Assembly: GCA_947175265.1 (NCBI GenBank)
Contig: CAMWMD010000033.1
Location: 1-36,199 of the forward strand
Source: an uncultured Porphyromonadaceae bacterium
GTDB taxonomy: Bacteria > Bacteroidota > Bacteroidia > Bacteroidales > Muribaculaceae
Reading direction: 5' to 3'
DNA: 36,199 nt
The stretch's first letter is position 1. Every line of letters begins with the position of its first letter. The notes under the pieces are model-generated. The model was not told the origin of the DNA, did no database searches, and saw nothing but the letters and a program-made list of their open reading frames with translations. Positions 1 to 7,082 of this stretch are shown in pieces. The position numbers and the translations under genes were made by a program.

Positions 1-2
1 CA

Positions 3-92
3 TCTCAAAATAATTCAGAAGATAAATCATCGGTTGACTCAGTTAGCGGCTTAGCCGATACTGAACAACCTCAAATTTTACCGAACTATTGA
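3..92 (+). CDS. C-terminal end of an upstream gene (partial)
   Basis: One plus-strand frame is open from the window edge to a TGA at 90-92 and encodes about 29 residues rich in Ser, Asp, Gln and Asn, ending Leu-Pro-Asn-Tyr. The two other plus frames hit stops within the first 55 bases. A strong hairpin terminator starts 8 bases after the stop, which is what the end of a real gene would look like. The fragment is too short to assign a family; a low-complexity hydrophilic tail is all that can be said. Confidence 0.4.
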   Translation, partial: SQNNSEDKSSVDSVSGLADTEQPQILPNY

Positions 93-99
93 TATAAAC

Positions 100-140
100 A
101 AAAGGCAACCACCCCGCATATTGGATGGGTTGCCTTTAAT
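100..140. terminator. Bidirectional intrinsic terminator
   Basis: AAAGGCAACC at 101-110 pairs perfectly with GGTTGCCTTT at 128-137. It is flanked by A-rich sequence on the left and T-rich sequence on the right, so it can work on both strands. It lies between the plus-strand gene ending at 92 and the convergent minus-strand regulator ending at 169. Confidence 0.8.
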
Positions 141-168
141 TATTCATTCTGTTGCCTCTTCCTTTGAG

Positions 169-1815
169 TCAACCCTTACTCTTTTCCTTACGGTATTGTG
201 CCGGTGTGATACCGAAAAATTTTTTGAAATGATTGTAATAAGTCGCCCTTCTCACATAACCGCAGCTCTCCGCAATTGCATCAATGGTCCATTCAGGATG
301 TTCTTTTATCATCTTCACTGAATATTCCACACGCAGTTTATTGATGTAATCGTTGGGAGACATTCCGGTGAACTGACCTATCAGCTGTGAAACCACTGCC
401 CTACTTAATCCCGTCGCTTCGGCTATGGCATCACGATTGAGAGAGGGAGATTTGAAAAGTCCATCACTTATAATCTTGTTTTGCATTTCTGCAAATTTCT
501 TATAATCCTCCTGATTTTCCGGTGTTGAATCTGCTTCAAGAGGACGTTGGGCGAGAAGCTCGTCAATCCGTTGGGTGGCGATTCTCTGTTGCTTCAAGGA
601 ATTTTGATAGGCTCTCCACACCAATAGAAGAATGATCAGGATAAGTATTGCGATACCGGTAGAAGCCAATAGCAGTATATGTTTGCGCTGAGAGTTCGCC
701 TTTTCGTTTACAAGAGCCAGATCTTTCTCATTTAGCGCGAACATGGATGCAAGTTCTTGTGCTTTGGTAGTCTTTTCCCTTATGTAGAGAGAATCCTGTA
801 TCGCCGACGCGCGTTGAATCAACCCATAAGCATCCTTATACTCTCCAAGTCCGGCTTTTGCCAGACCATCAGACATAAGCAGACTGTGATAATCACCGTT
901 TATAGTATCTCCACCTTCAAACATCGGATATAAGGGAGCTGTGAACTCCAAGACTTTATTCCATTGACGAGAATCAAGAAGATAGTCTATTATGTAGACT
1001 CGGCCGATAGGATTCTTGGCATAATCTGTTGCCATGAACTCTTTATACGCTTTGCTCGCCTCGTCTTTCCTTCCGAGTCGTTCGGCGCAAGACGCAATAC
1101 GGGCATAGGCGTATGCTCTCTGTTGATCTGTGAATCCGGTCGGACTTCCACCGACTTTATCAATCTTCTCTATCAAGGCAATACGTTTCTTTCCCTCTGA
1201 AAGGCCCTCTGCGAATCTATCATCAGTATATAGTTCTACTATTTTTATCCCGTATGCAGCTGACACGTTTGCCAGCACTCGCGCCTCGGATGAATTTGAG
1301 CCTTCGGAAATAATCTGTTCAAGATAGTCATATCCCTGCCTTCGTTCTCCCATTGAAAAGGATGTTTGGGCCATTGTGGTAAGAATGTTATATTCCGAAG
1401 CCTTGTTTCCCTCTTGTCGGGCCAATTCCATTGCTTTTATGGAGGAGTCTATACTTCCCTGATAGTTTCCGAAATATGATTGTGCGTCCGCAAGAAGAGT
1501 CAGCGCGTTAAGATATTCCTTTTTATGGGCAGAAATAGAATCAGATTCAAGGGTTTTCAAGGCATACCGCTCAACCAAAGAAAACATCCGCTTTTCATTG
1601 TAGGCAAGACTACGCAACAGGTTGATTTGGTAGTAAGGAAGTACCGGACTTTTTTGAGCCTCTATTTTGTCCAGCTCGGCAAGAACCGAGTCGGGGGCAT
1701 CCACAACTTTGTAACGTAACGTCTGAGCCAGTTCGTAATTATTCGGAGTGGCTGCAAAGCTATCCGTCAATAGGGATAGGAATAATAACAGAGGTATGAT
1801 AGACCTGATTTTCAT
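169..1815 (-). CDS. Membrane-anchored TPR/AraC-family transcriptional regulator
   Basis: The 548-aa protein starts with a signal-like hydrophobic stretch (residues 1-22), followed by about 340 residues of helical TPR-like repeats, one clear membrane span (about 380-400), a short coiled-coil linker, and a C-terminal AraC-type double helix-turn-helix (about 459-545) that ends with the usual F-F-G-I-T-P-x-x-Y-R signature. This architecture is known in Bacteroidetes: the TPR part probably lies in the periplasm and reads an envelope signal, and the HTH part binds DNA in the cytoplasm. The gene diverges from the long gene train starting at 2081, and repeated AGTACA half-sites lie between them, so it is the likely local regulator (inference). 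A TAATTTTG box lies 4 bases before the ATG. The ligand is unknown. Confidence 0.85.
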   Translation of the reverse strand: MKIRSIIPLLLFLSLLTDSFAATPNNYELAQTLRYKVVDAPDSVLAELDKIEAQKSPVLPYYQINLLRSLAYNEKRMFSLVERYALKTLESDSISAHKKEYLNALTLLADAQSYFGNYQGSIDSSIKAMELARQEGNKASEYNILTTMAQTSFSMGERRQGYDYLEQIISEGSNSSEARVLANVSAAYGIKIVELYTDDRFAEGLSEGKKRIALIEKIDKVGGSPTGFTDQQRAYAYARIASCAERLGRKDEASKAYKEFMATDYAKNPIGRVYIIDYLLDSRQWNKVLEFTAPLYPMFEGGDTINGDYHSLLMSDGLAKAGLGEYKDAYGLIQRASAIQDSLYIREKTTKAQELASMFALNEKDLALVNEKANSQRKHILLLASTGIAILILIILLLVWRAYQNSLKQQRIATQRIDELLAQRPLEADSTPENQEDYKKFAEMQNKIISDGLFKSPSLNRDAIAEATGLSRAVVSQLIGQFTGMSPNDYINKLRVEYSVKMIKEHPEWTIDAIAESCGYVRRATYYNHFKKFFGITPAQYRKEKSKG

Positions 1816-1819
1816 GCTG

Positions 1820-1827
1820 CAAAATTA
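1820..1827 (-). promoter_or_regulatory. -7 box of the AraC-family regulator
   Basis: On the minus strand the sequence reads TAATTTTG, a perfect TAnnTTTG Bacteroidetes -7 element. Only four bases (CAGC) separate it from the ATG at 1815, so the transcript would start at or next to the start codon. No good TTTG element is seen 20 bases upstream, so activator dependence is possible. Confidence 0.5.
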
Positions 1828-1921
1828 ACAAAAATATCGTATATACGGGCTATAATAACAACTATAATGCCATTCAGAACTATCATTACTAAGTAGTTGA
1901 TTAGTAATATATAATCAAAAT

Positions 1922-1994
1922 GAGTACATTTAAGAGTACAAATCTTCGATGGCTTGTACTCTGAATATGTAGTTAACGATTGAATACAGTACAA
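1922..1994. promoter_or_regulatory. Repeated GAGTACA half-sites, candidate AraC operator
   Basis: GAGTACA at 1922-1928 and AGAGTACAA at 1933-1941 are followed by the inverted copy TTGTACTCT at 1954-1962 and by AGTACAA at 1988-1994. The copies at 1933 and 1954 form a 9-bp inverted repeat with a 12-bp spacer. The last copy lies just upstream of the operon's proposed -33 element. This is a plausible binding region for the divergent AraC-type regulator, by position only. Confidence 0.5.
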
Positions 1995-2010
1995 ACATAC
2001 CCGATATTTG

Positions 2011-2042
2011 CTTGTGTTCCCCTACTTTACTCTCTACTTTTG
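2011..2042 (+). promoter_or_regulatory. Promoter of the surface-protease gene train
   Basis: CTTG at 2011-2014 is followed, after exactly 20 bases, by TACTTTTG at 2035-2042. This is the Bacteroidetes TTTG-N20-TAnnTTTG layout with one mismatch in the -33 element. Transcription would begin near 2046, about 35 bases before the first ATG at 2081. Confidence 0.6.
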
Positions 2043-2080
2043 CAGATGATATTACAACTGAACTAAACAGATGAAAGACT

Positions 2081-2218
2081 ATGTTTGAAAAAGAATCCTT
2101 CAAAGATAAAGTAAAAGCAGGAGTGCCTATTCTCTCCGGAATAGCTTTGATGATTGCCTGTATACTTGGAGTCGTTATGATCGTCTGCCTAATAAAACTG
2201 GCAAATACAATGACATGA
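2081..2218 (+). CDS. 45-aa single-span membrane peptide
   Basis: ATG at 2081 opens a 45-codon frame ending in TGA at 2216-2218. The peptide has a charged N-terminus (MFEKESFKDKVKAG), then about 25 hydrophobic residues (roughly 15-40) containing two Cys, and a short polar end, so it should be an inner-membrane peptide. It is the first frame after the proposed promoter, at a spacing suited to a 5' leader. An ATG at 2071 leads to a stop after five codons. No family is recognised; a regulatory or scaffold role for the train is only a guess. It could be non-coding leader sequence, but the clean membrane span argues for a gene. Confidence 0.5.
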   Translation: MFEKESFKDKVKAGVPILSGIALMIACILGVVMIVCLIKLANTMT

Positions 2219-2305
2219 GCGGTTGGATATTCTGACGTTTGTAGAATCTCAAAATCTCTTACCAAGAGAAGCTTTAACAAACATAACAAATTTAGATAAT
2301 ATAAG

Positions 2306-2476
2306 ATGAAAATAACCTACCTCCCCTATTTGTTGAGTTTCCTTGTGCCGATTAGTGTTCAAGCACATTTGACTGAAGAGAGGTTCCAGATAAAATTTGA
2401 AAATGAGCAATCGAGAGATGCATTCTTCCAAGAGGTATATACATCATCAACGGTACAAAAACGAATAATCAAATAA
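2306..2476 (+). CDS. 56-aa secreted peptide
   Basis: ATG at 2306 opens 56 codons ending in TAA at 2474-2476, only 22 bases before the next gene. Residues 1-20 look like a classical signal peptide (basic start, hydrophobic core, V-Q-A at the cleavage site). The mature part is about 36 residues, charged, and contains F-Q-I-K-F-E-N. No Cys is present and no family is recognised. Its position between the membrane peptide and the leucine-rich-repeat gene suggests it belongs to the same transcript. A decayed start of a longer secreted protein is the alternative. Confidence 0.45.
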   Translation: MKITYLPYLLSFLVPISVQAHLTEERFQIKFENEQSRDAFFQEVYTSSTVQKRIIK

Positions 2477-2498
2477 AAACATTTCGGAAACAAAAGAC

Positions 2499-4973
2499 AT
2501 GAAAATAGATATGAACAGAAAATCCATACTCGGCGCTGCTATGATTGCGTTCTCCGGTGTCACCCTTTGTGCCGAAACAGTCACTTCCGGTGAATGGCAA
2601 TATGACGGAGCCACAATCCTAAAGTATCTCGGAGATGAGATTTCTGTTACAGTGCCCTCTTCAATTGACAGTCAGGAGATAACATCTGTCGGTGAGTTTG
2701 CTTTCATGGAGAGTCCGGATGTTATCAACATAACATTGTCGGAAGGTATAACTACGCTCGAAGACTATTCCCTCATGGGAATAAACCGTTTGCGCTCACT
2801 CACCATCCCCAACTCATTGAAGACAGTTGGGACAGCCACACGCAACACTACGATAATAGATAACATATACATCTATTCTTTGGACTCATGGTTAGGGATA
2901 TCCTATACAGGCATAACGGTTCTTGCCAATGCAAGTAACCTCTATATAATTAAAGGTGTGCAGCCTCAGTTGTCCGAAGCCGTTACGGAATATACATTCG
3001 ATGAGAGTTCTCCCCTGAAAAGAGGAGCTTTTGCAGGAATAAAAAATCTGAACCGTGCCGATTTGAGGGGATGCACTGAAATCCCTGACGGAGCATTTTC
3101 AAACTGTATCAACTTGTCTGATGTGGTATATTCCGATAATCTTGTTGCAATCGGAGAGGCAGCTTTTACCGGAACTGCTTTGAGAAGCGTAATCCTCCCG
3201 GAGTCTTTGCAGACGATCGGAAACCAGGCTTATTCAGATTGTAAAGGTATCGAACAGATATGGATGGGGCGCAATCTTTCAAACATTGGAGACGGTGCGT
3301 TTTCCGCTATTGCAGATAATGTGCCGATCACTGCTGCCGGTACAACACCCGCCACAGGAGGATCCAAAGCCTTCACTTCAAAGATTAAAGCCTTGAATGA
3401 CCTGTTTGTTCCTGAGGAAAGTGGGGATGCCTATAAAACAGCATGGGGATTCTCAAATGTAGAGGGATGTCCCGCTACAGACTCTGAATGGATTGTCTCG
3501 AATGGTTTTATTACAGCTTATACCGGCACTTCCAATAACGTAAGTATCCCTCAATATATAGGTGTCGATTACATTCAGGGATTCACGTCAGACGTATTCA
3601 AGGGTAACTCCTCCCTACAATCTATCGTGTTCCCTGAAGAGATGGAAACTATACCGGAAAATGCATTCAACGGTTGTTCTTCCTTATCCAGAGTCATATT
3701 CTCCGGGAACCTCAAAAGTGTTCCTGCATCGGCATTTGAAGGGTGCAGTTCACTTCTTTCGGTATCTCTTCCTGAGAGCGTATGCTCTATAGGGGAATAT
3801 GCTTTCGCCAAATCCGGTTTACAGGAATTTTCTGTTCCCGAATCACTTGTAACTATAGAAGGTTATGCCTTTGAGGACTGCGCTATAGGGCGTGTGGATT
3901 GCCGTTCGCTCTCTCAGTGGATGAAAATTGATTTCACAAATCCTTACGCTAATCCAGGCTATAAAGGTTCCCGTCTGTTCATAAACGGAGTTGAGCTTAA
4001 AACACTTGATACTTATGCCACGACTATAAACCGTTACGTATTCTATGGAAATTTATCACTTGAAAGAGTCATCCTAAATGAGGCGGTTGCCGTCGGAAAA
4101 GATGCGTTCAAAGGATGCGAGAACCTGATTTTTATTGGATTTAGCAGCAACTTGATAGAAATTGACAGAGGTGCTTTTCATGGCAGCGGTACAGGTCAGT
4201 CGCTGGCATTCGGCAACAATATATGGAGCATCGGTGAATTTGCTTTCAGCAAGGGAGATAGCGATGATAATCTTAAGACCTTGTATTTCGGTTCTGAACT
4301 CAATTATATAGAGCCTTGGGCGTTTGAGGACCATGACGAGATTACCGACATTTATATCAGCCGAAATATACCTCCATACCTTTGTTCAACAAGAGCGGCA
4401 GTAATGGATTACGATTCACCTGTATTCAGCGACAAAGTTAAGGAAAATGCTATGCTCCATGTGCCAGACGGATGTGAAGCGGAATACGCTGAAAAATGGG
4501 GCTTCAAGAATGTGATCGGCAATTCAACAGGTATGCTGACGGTTAAGATTCCTGAAGGAGGCAATCTCAGCCTGTTGAATCCTGCTAAAGGGATGCGCCT
4601 GCGCATCACTCCCGAAGATAATGACTGGGAAATTTCCTCTGCCACACTTGGCGAGACGGATATTACCGGCTCAATTGACTCCAATGGCTATTATACCCTA
4701 CCCAATATTGAAGGAGACATGATGCTTAACGTCATTTTCAAGAAAAAAGAAGATACCGGAGTGAAGAATATAGTGGTTGAGAAATCAGCTGTTAAAATCT
4801 CAGTTTCGGGAGACACGGTAAATGTATCGGGAGCTACTCCTGAAAGTGAGGTTCGAGTCTATAAAACCGATGGTCAGCTCGTCATGACATCGCGTAATCA
4901 TACTTTTCAATTAGCCGCCAACGGCGTTATGATACTCACAGTTGACGGACAATCATTCAAATTTTTAAAGTGA
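2499..4973 (+). CDS. BspA-type leucine-rich-repeat secreted protein
   Basis: The protein is 824 aa. A start at the internal ATG at 2511 gives a neater signal peptide ending near L-C-A-E; the 2499 start adds only four residues. Most of the protein is BspA/LRR_5 repeats of the form I-x-x-x-A-F-x-G-C-S-S-L-x-x-V, clearest around residues 370-470. These repeats are found in surface and adhesin-like proteins of oral and gut Bacteroidetes. The last 60-70 residues are a beta-rich tail (V-Y-K-T-D-G-Q-L-V through F-K-F-L-K) resembling a type IX secretion sorting tail. It is probably secreted or surface-attached and mediates protein-protein contacts. It is the first large gene of the train and may act as recognition or scaffold component (inference). 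Confidence 0.8.
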   Translation: MKIDMNRKSILGAAMIAFSGVTLCAETVTSGEWQYDGATILKYLGDEISVTVPSSIDSQEITSVGEFAFMESPDVINITLSEGITTLEDYSLMGINRLRSLTIPNSLKTVGTATRNTTIIDNIYIYSLDSWLGISYTGITVLANASNLYIIKGVQPQLSEAVTEYTFDESSPLKRGAFAGIKNLNRADLRGCTEIPDGAFSNCINLSDVVYSDNLVAIGEAAFTGTALRSVILPESLQTIGNQAYSDCKGIEQIWMGRNLSNIGDGAFSAIADNVPITAAGTTPATGGSKAFTSKIKALNDLFVPEESGDAYKTAWGFSNVEGCPATDSEWIVSNGFITAYTGTSNNVSIPQYIGVDYIQGFTSDVFKGNSSLQSIVFPEEMETIPENAFNGCSSLSRVIFSGNLKSVPASAFEGCSSLLSVSLPESVCSIGEYAFAKSGLQEFSVPESLVTIEGYAFEDCAIGRVDCRSLSQWMKIDFTNPYANPGYKGSRLFINGVELKTLDTYATTINRYVFYGNLSLERVILNEAVAVGKDAFKGCENLIFIGFSSNLIEIDRGAFHGSGTGQSLAFGNNIWSIGEFAFSKGDSDDNLKTLYFGSELNYIEPWAFEDHDEITDIYISRNIPPYLCSTRAAVMDYDSPVFSDKVKENAMLHVPDGCEAEYAEKWGFKNVIGNSTGMLTVKIPEGGNLSLLNPAKGMRLRITPEDNDWEISSATLGETDITGSIDSNGYYTLPNIEGDMMLNVIFKKKEDTGVKNIVVEKSAVKISVSGDTVNVSGATPESEVRVYKTDGQLVMTSRNHTFQLAANGVMILTVDGQSFKFLK

Positions 4974-5027
4974 TTCAGTCTGTTGATTTACTCTGAAAAG
5001 CAAAAACACAATAACATACCATATAAA

Positions 5028-5474
5028 ATGAAAAAAACAGCAAAAACACTTCTCATCGGAGTAATGAGCATATCGCTCGCTGCTTGCAGCGACAACAATG
5101 ATGAACCGCAAAGTGATGGAGAAAAGGCTCTTGCCGAACTCAATGAGCGACTGTATGTTGACGGACAGTTCCGTTTTCCTCAACAAGCCCCCGACGGTCA
5201 GTTCTACGGTTATACCGATGATAAGGCCGAAGCTAAGGCAAAGGCAGAGGCCATGATTGGTCATGAGTTGGTTAACGATGCCTATACACTCACGCTGCCT
5301 GACAACTACGGCATTGTGAAAGTGACTCCCAGCGAGGATGCCACAATCTACTATACTATGTATATTTCAGTCAAAGGGGAAGAACCCAAGACCTGCAATA
5401 TAGTAGATTTGGCATGGTACGAGGATAATGCATTCTCAACGCTCCTCACTTTCAAGCCTGAGAAACTATTATAA
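5028..5474 (+). CDS. Small surface lipoprotein (148 aa)
   Basis: The start is taken at 5028 because it gives a compact lipoprotein signal with the lipobox L-A-A-C (Cys20). A longer frame from 4983 would put 15 polar residues in front. The Cys is followed by S-D-N-N-D-E, which fits the acidic Bacteroidetes lipoprotein export signal, so display on the outer surface is likely. The mature part has an Ala/Lys/Glu-rich helical segment (D-K-A-E-A-K-A-K-A-E-A) and then beta-type sequence with I-Y-Y-T-M-Y. No family is recognised. It lies 54 bases after the leucine-rich-repeat gene and 21 bases before the next lipoprotein gene, on the same transcript. Confidence 0.75.
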   Translation: MKKTAKTLLIGVMSISLAACSDNNDEPQSDGEKALAELNERLYVDGQFRFPQQAPDGQFYGYTDDKAEAKAKAEAMIGHELVNDAYTLTLPDNYGIVKVTPSEDATIYYTMYISVKGEEPKTCNIVDLAWYEDNAFSTLLTFKPEKLL

Positions 5475-5495
5475 TTTACAACACAATAAATAACA

Positions 5496-5891
5496 ATGAA
5501 AAAAGAACTTCTTACAAAACTGCTTTTTACACTCATGATAGTGTTGGCTGGTGTCTCTCTCACTGCCTGCGGTGATGATGACGATGATCCCGGGCAGGTT
5601 ATTTATACCTACGGTTGGGAGGATAAGATTGCCGGTGGATCCCATGTGCTTACAAACATGGAAATAGTTGAAGATGCTTTCACTACCGCACTTGGAGTAA
5701 AAACATCTCCTTTTACTATGACCGGTTCCAAGAGCGAATGCGATGCCAAAATCAAGGTATCTTGTAAAAAGGTAGAGGAAACTCTCAAAAATGAAGTGTG
5801 GGATTTCTCTGCCACCTTCGTCATCAGAGAGCAAAGCTCCAATCAGATAGTATATTCCTGTGAGTTCAAGCAGGGAAGCAATTTATTCTAA
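5496..5891 (+). CDS. Small surface lipoprotein (131 aa)
   Basis: A lipoprotein signal ends in L-T-A-C (Cys25), followed by G-D-D-D-D-D, one of the strongest acidic export signals in the window. The mature part of about 105 residues is mostly beta-type and has three further Cys residues (around S-E-C-D, V-S-C-K and S-C-E-F), which could form disulfides outside the cell. No known family is recognised. It sits in the middle of the gene train between another lipoprotein and the BMP-like protein. A structural partner of the binding proteins is a reasonable guess but is not shown. Confidence 0.75.
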   Translation: MKKELLTKLLFTLMIVLAGVSLTACGDDDDDPGQVIYTYGWEDKIAGGSHVLTNMEIVEDAFTTALGVKTSPFTMTGSKSECDAKIKVSCKKVEETLKNEVWDFSATFVIREQSSNQIVYSCEFKQGSNLF

Positions 5892-5901
5892 CCCTTCAAA
5901 T

Positions 5902-5945
5902 GACTGGTGTCCTTGACTGTCGTTTGATGGTCGGGGACATCAGTC
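5902..5945 (+). other. Intra-operon RNA hairpin
   Basis: GACTGGTGTCC at 5902-5912 pairs with GGACATCAGTC at 5935-5945 (11 bp with one G-U pair and a 22-nt loop). It lies in the 135-nt gap between the second small lipoprotein and the BMP-like gene. There is no T-run after it, so it is more likely a processing or mRNA-stability element than a terminator. Confidence 0.4.
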
Positions 5946-6026
5946 ATCCATTACTTCCACTGCCCATAGCCGGCCTTATGACCGACAAATCGGCAAAAGA
6001 AGTAGCTAATCAGTATGCTGTGCTTG

Positions 6027-7082
6027 ATGCCAAAGCGACTTTTCAAATACTTTTGGTCGGCGGTTTTGCCGGCCACTCTCTCGTTGGTGCCGTCGGCATG
6101 TTCATCGGAAAAAGATGAACCCATCCCGGCACCACAGGATCCTACACCGCAAATAATTGTAATGTACGGTCCCGGTGGACTCGGAGACCAGGGATATATG
6201 GATTGCATACTCACCGGAGTGCAGAATTTCAAACGTGCCCATTACTCGGACGCGGACATGTATCAGTATTCCCCCTCAACAATGGAGGAAGCTGAAAGAC
6301 TTGTCAATGATTGGCTCTCACTGCCACTGAGCAATATCCCGGCTCTTTTTGTGGTCGCAAGCAGCGACTACGAGGCTCTTATCACCAATGCGCTTTCGCA
6401 ACACTACCTCACGGACAATAAGCGTATGTTGATGTTCGAGAATGACGTAACGCTCGACCTCCCGATAACCATATTTCAAATGTCAATGTATGGCGCATCA
6501 TATCTTGCCGGAGTCGCTGCCGCTGAATATGTGAAAACGTTGGAGAAAGATGCAGTAAGAAAGGATGCGCTAATTCTACTTGCACATCCTAATGACCGGA
6601 CCATAGCAAGGGCAGGAGCGGGATTTCAGGATGGATTTGATTCCGTAGGTCTCGACGTGAAAGCCTTTACTGAGTATCTCGCCGAAGACTGGACGGGATA
6701 TGCATCGGCGCAGTTAGCCTACCAACGTATGAGCAAATGGTCTAAAAGCTACTCTTTCGTGTTTCCTGTTGCCGGAGGGAGCAATCAGGGAATCTTCCGC
6801 TATACACGGGAATATGCTGACTCACCGCTTACAGCCGGAATGGATGTTGACCAGTCTGGACTGTCGCGCAACATCATCGGAAGCGTGATAAAGCACATAG
6901 ACAAGGTGGTGTATGACTTTATGGAAATGTGGCTTACGACCGGAGAGCTTCCGGAATCAACCGTTTTCGGACTTGAAAGCGGATATGTAGATTGGGTGTT
7001 GTCGCCCAAGTATAAACAATATCAACAGATTGTCGATGCGGCGCGTCAGGAGGCAATCAGAAAGGAGGCATCTGAATTATGA
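6027..7082 (+). CDS. BMP/PnrA-like ligand-binding lipoprotein
   Basis: Start 6027 is preferred over 6015 because the protein then begins M-P-K-R and has a normal lipoprotein signal ending V-P-S-A-C (Cys25). It is about 351 aa. After S-S-E-K-D-E comes I-I-V-M-Y-G-P-G-G-L-G-D-Q-G-Y-M-D, the typical opening of the basic membrane protein (BMP/PnrA) fold, and later Y-L-A-G-V-A-A-A-E-Y, which matches the family. These proteins normally bind purine nucleosides or similar ligands for an ABC importer. No permease or ATPase gene is nearby, so a sensor or receptor role is more likely here (inference). Its stop overlaps the next start (ATGA at 7079-7082), implying coupled translation with the peptidase fusion. 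The ligand is unknown. Confidence 0.75.
   Translation: MPKRLFKYFWSAVLPATLSLVPSACSSEKDEPIPAPQDPTPQIIVMYGPGGLGDQGYMDCILTGVQNFKRAHYSDADMYQYSPSTMEEAERLVNDWLSLPLSNIPALFVVASSDYEALITNALSQHYLTDNKRMLMFENDVTLDLPITIFQMSMYGASYLAGVAAAEYVKTLEKDAVRKDALILLAHPNDRTIARAGAGFQDGFDSVGLDVKAFTEYLAEDWTGYASAQLAYQRMSKWSKSYSFVFPVAGGSNQGIFRYTREYADSPLTAGMDVDQSGLSRNIIGSVIKHIDKVVYDFMEMWLTTGELPESTVFGLESGYVDWVLSPKYKQYQQIVDAARQEAIRKEASEL

Noticed and set aside
1812..2289. Two minus-strand frames (60 and 119 aa) in the regulator/operon gap
   Set aside because: They run through the proposed promoter and operator region and antisense to the 45-aa gene, with no signal, motif or promoter of their own.
5900..6118. 72-aa plus-strand frame overlapping the start of the BMP-like gene
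   Set aside because: It overlaps the BMP-like gene's signal region in another frame, lacks any recognisable feature, and the BMP start is well supported by its lipobox.
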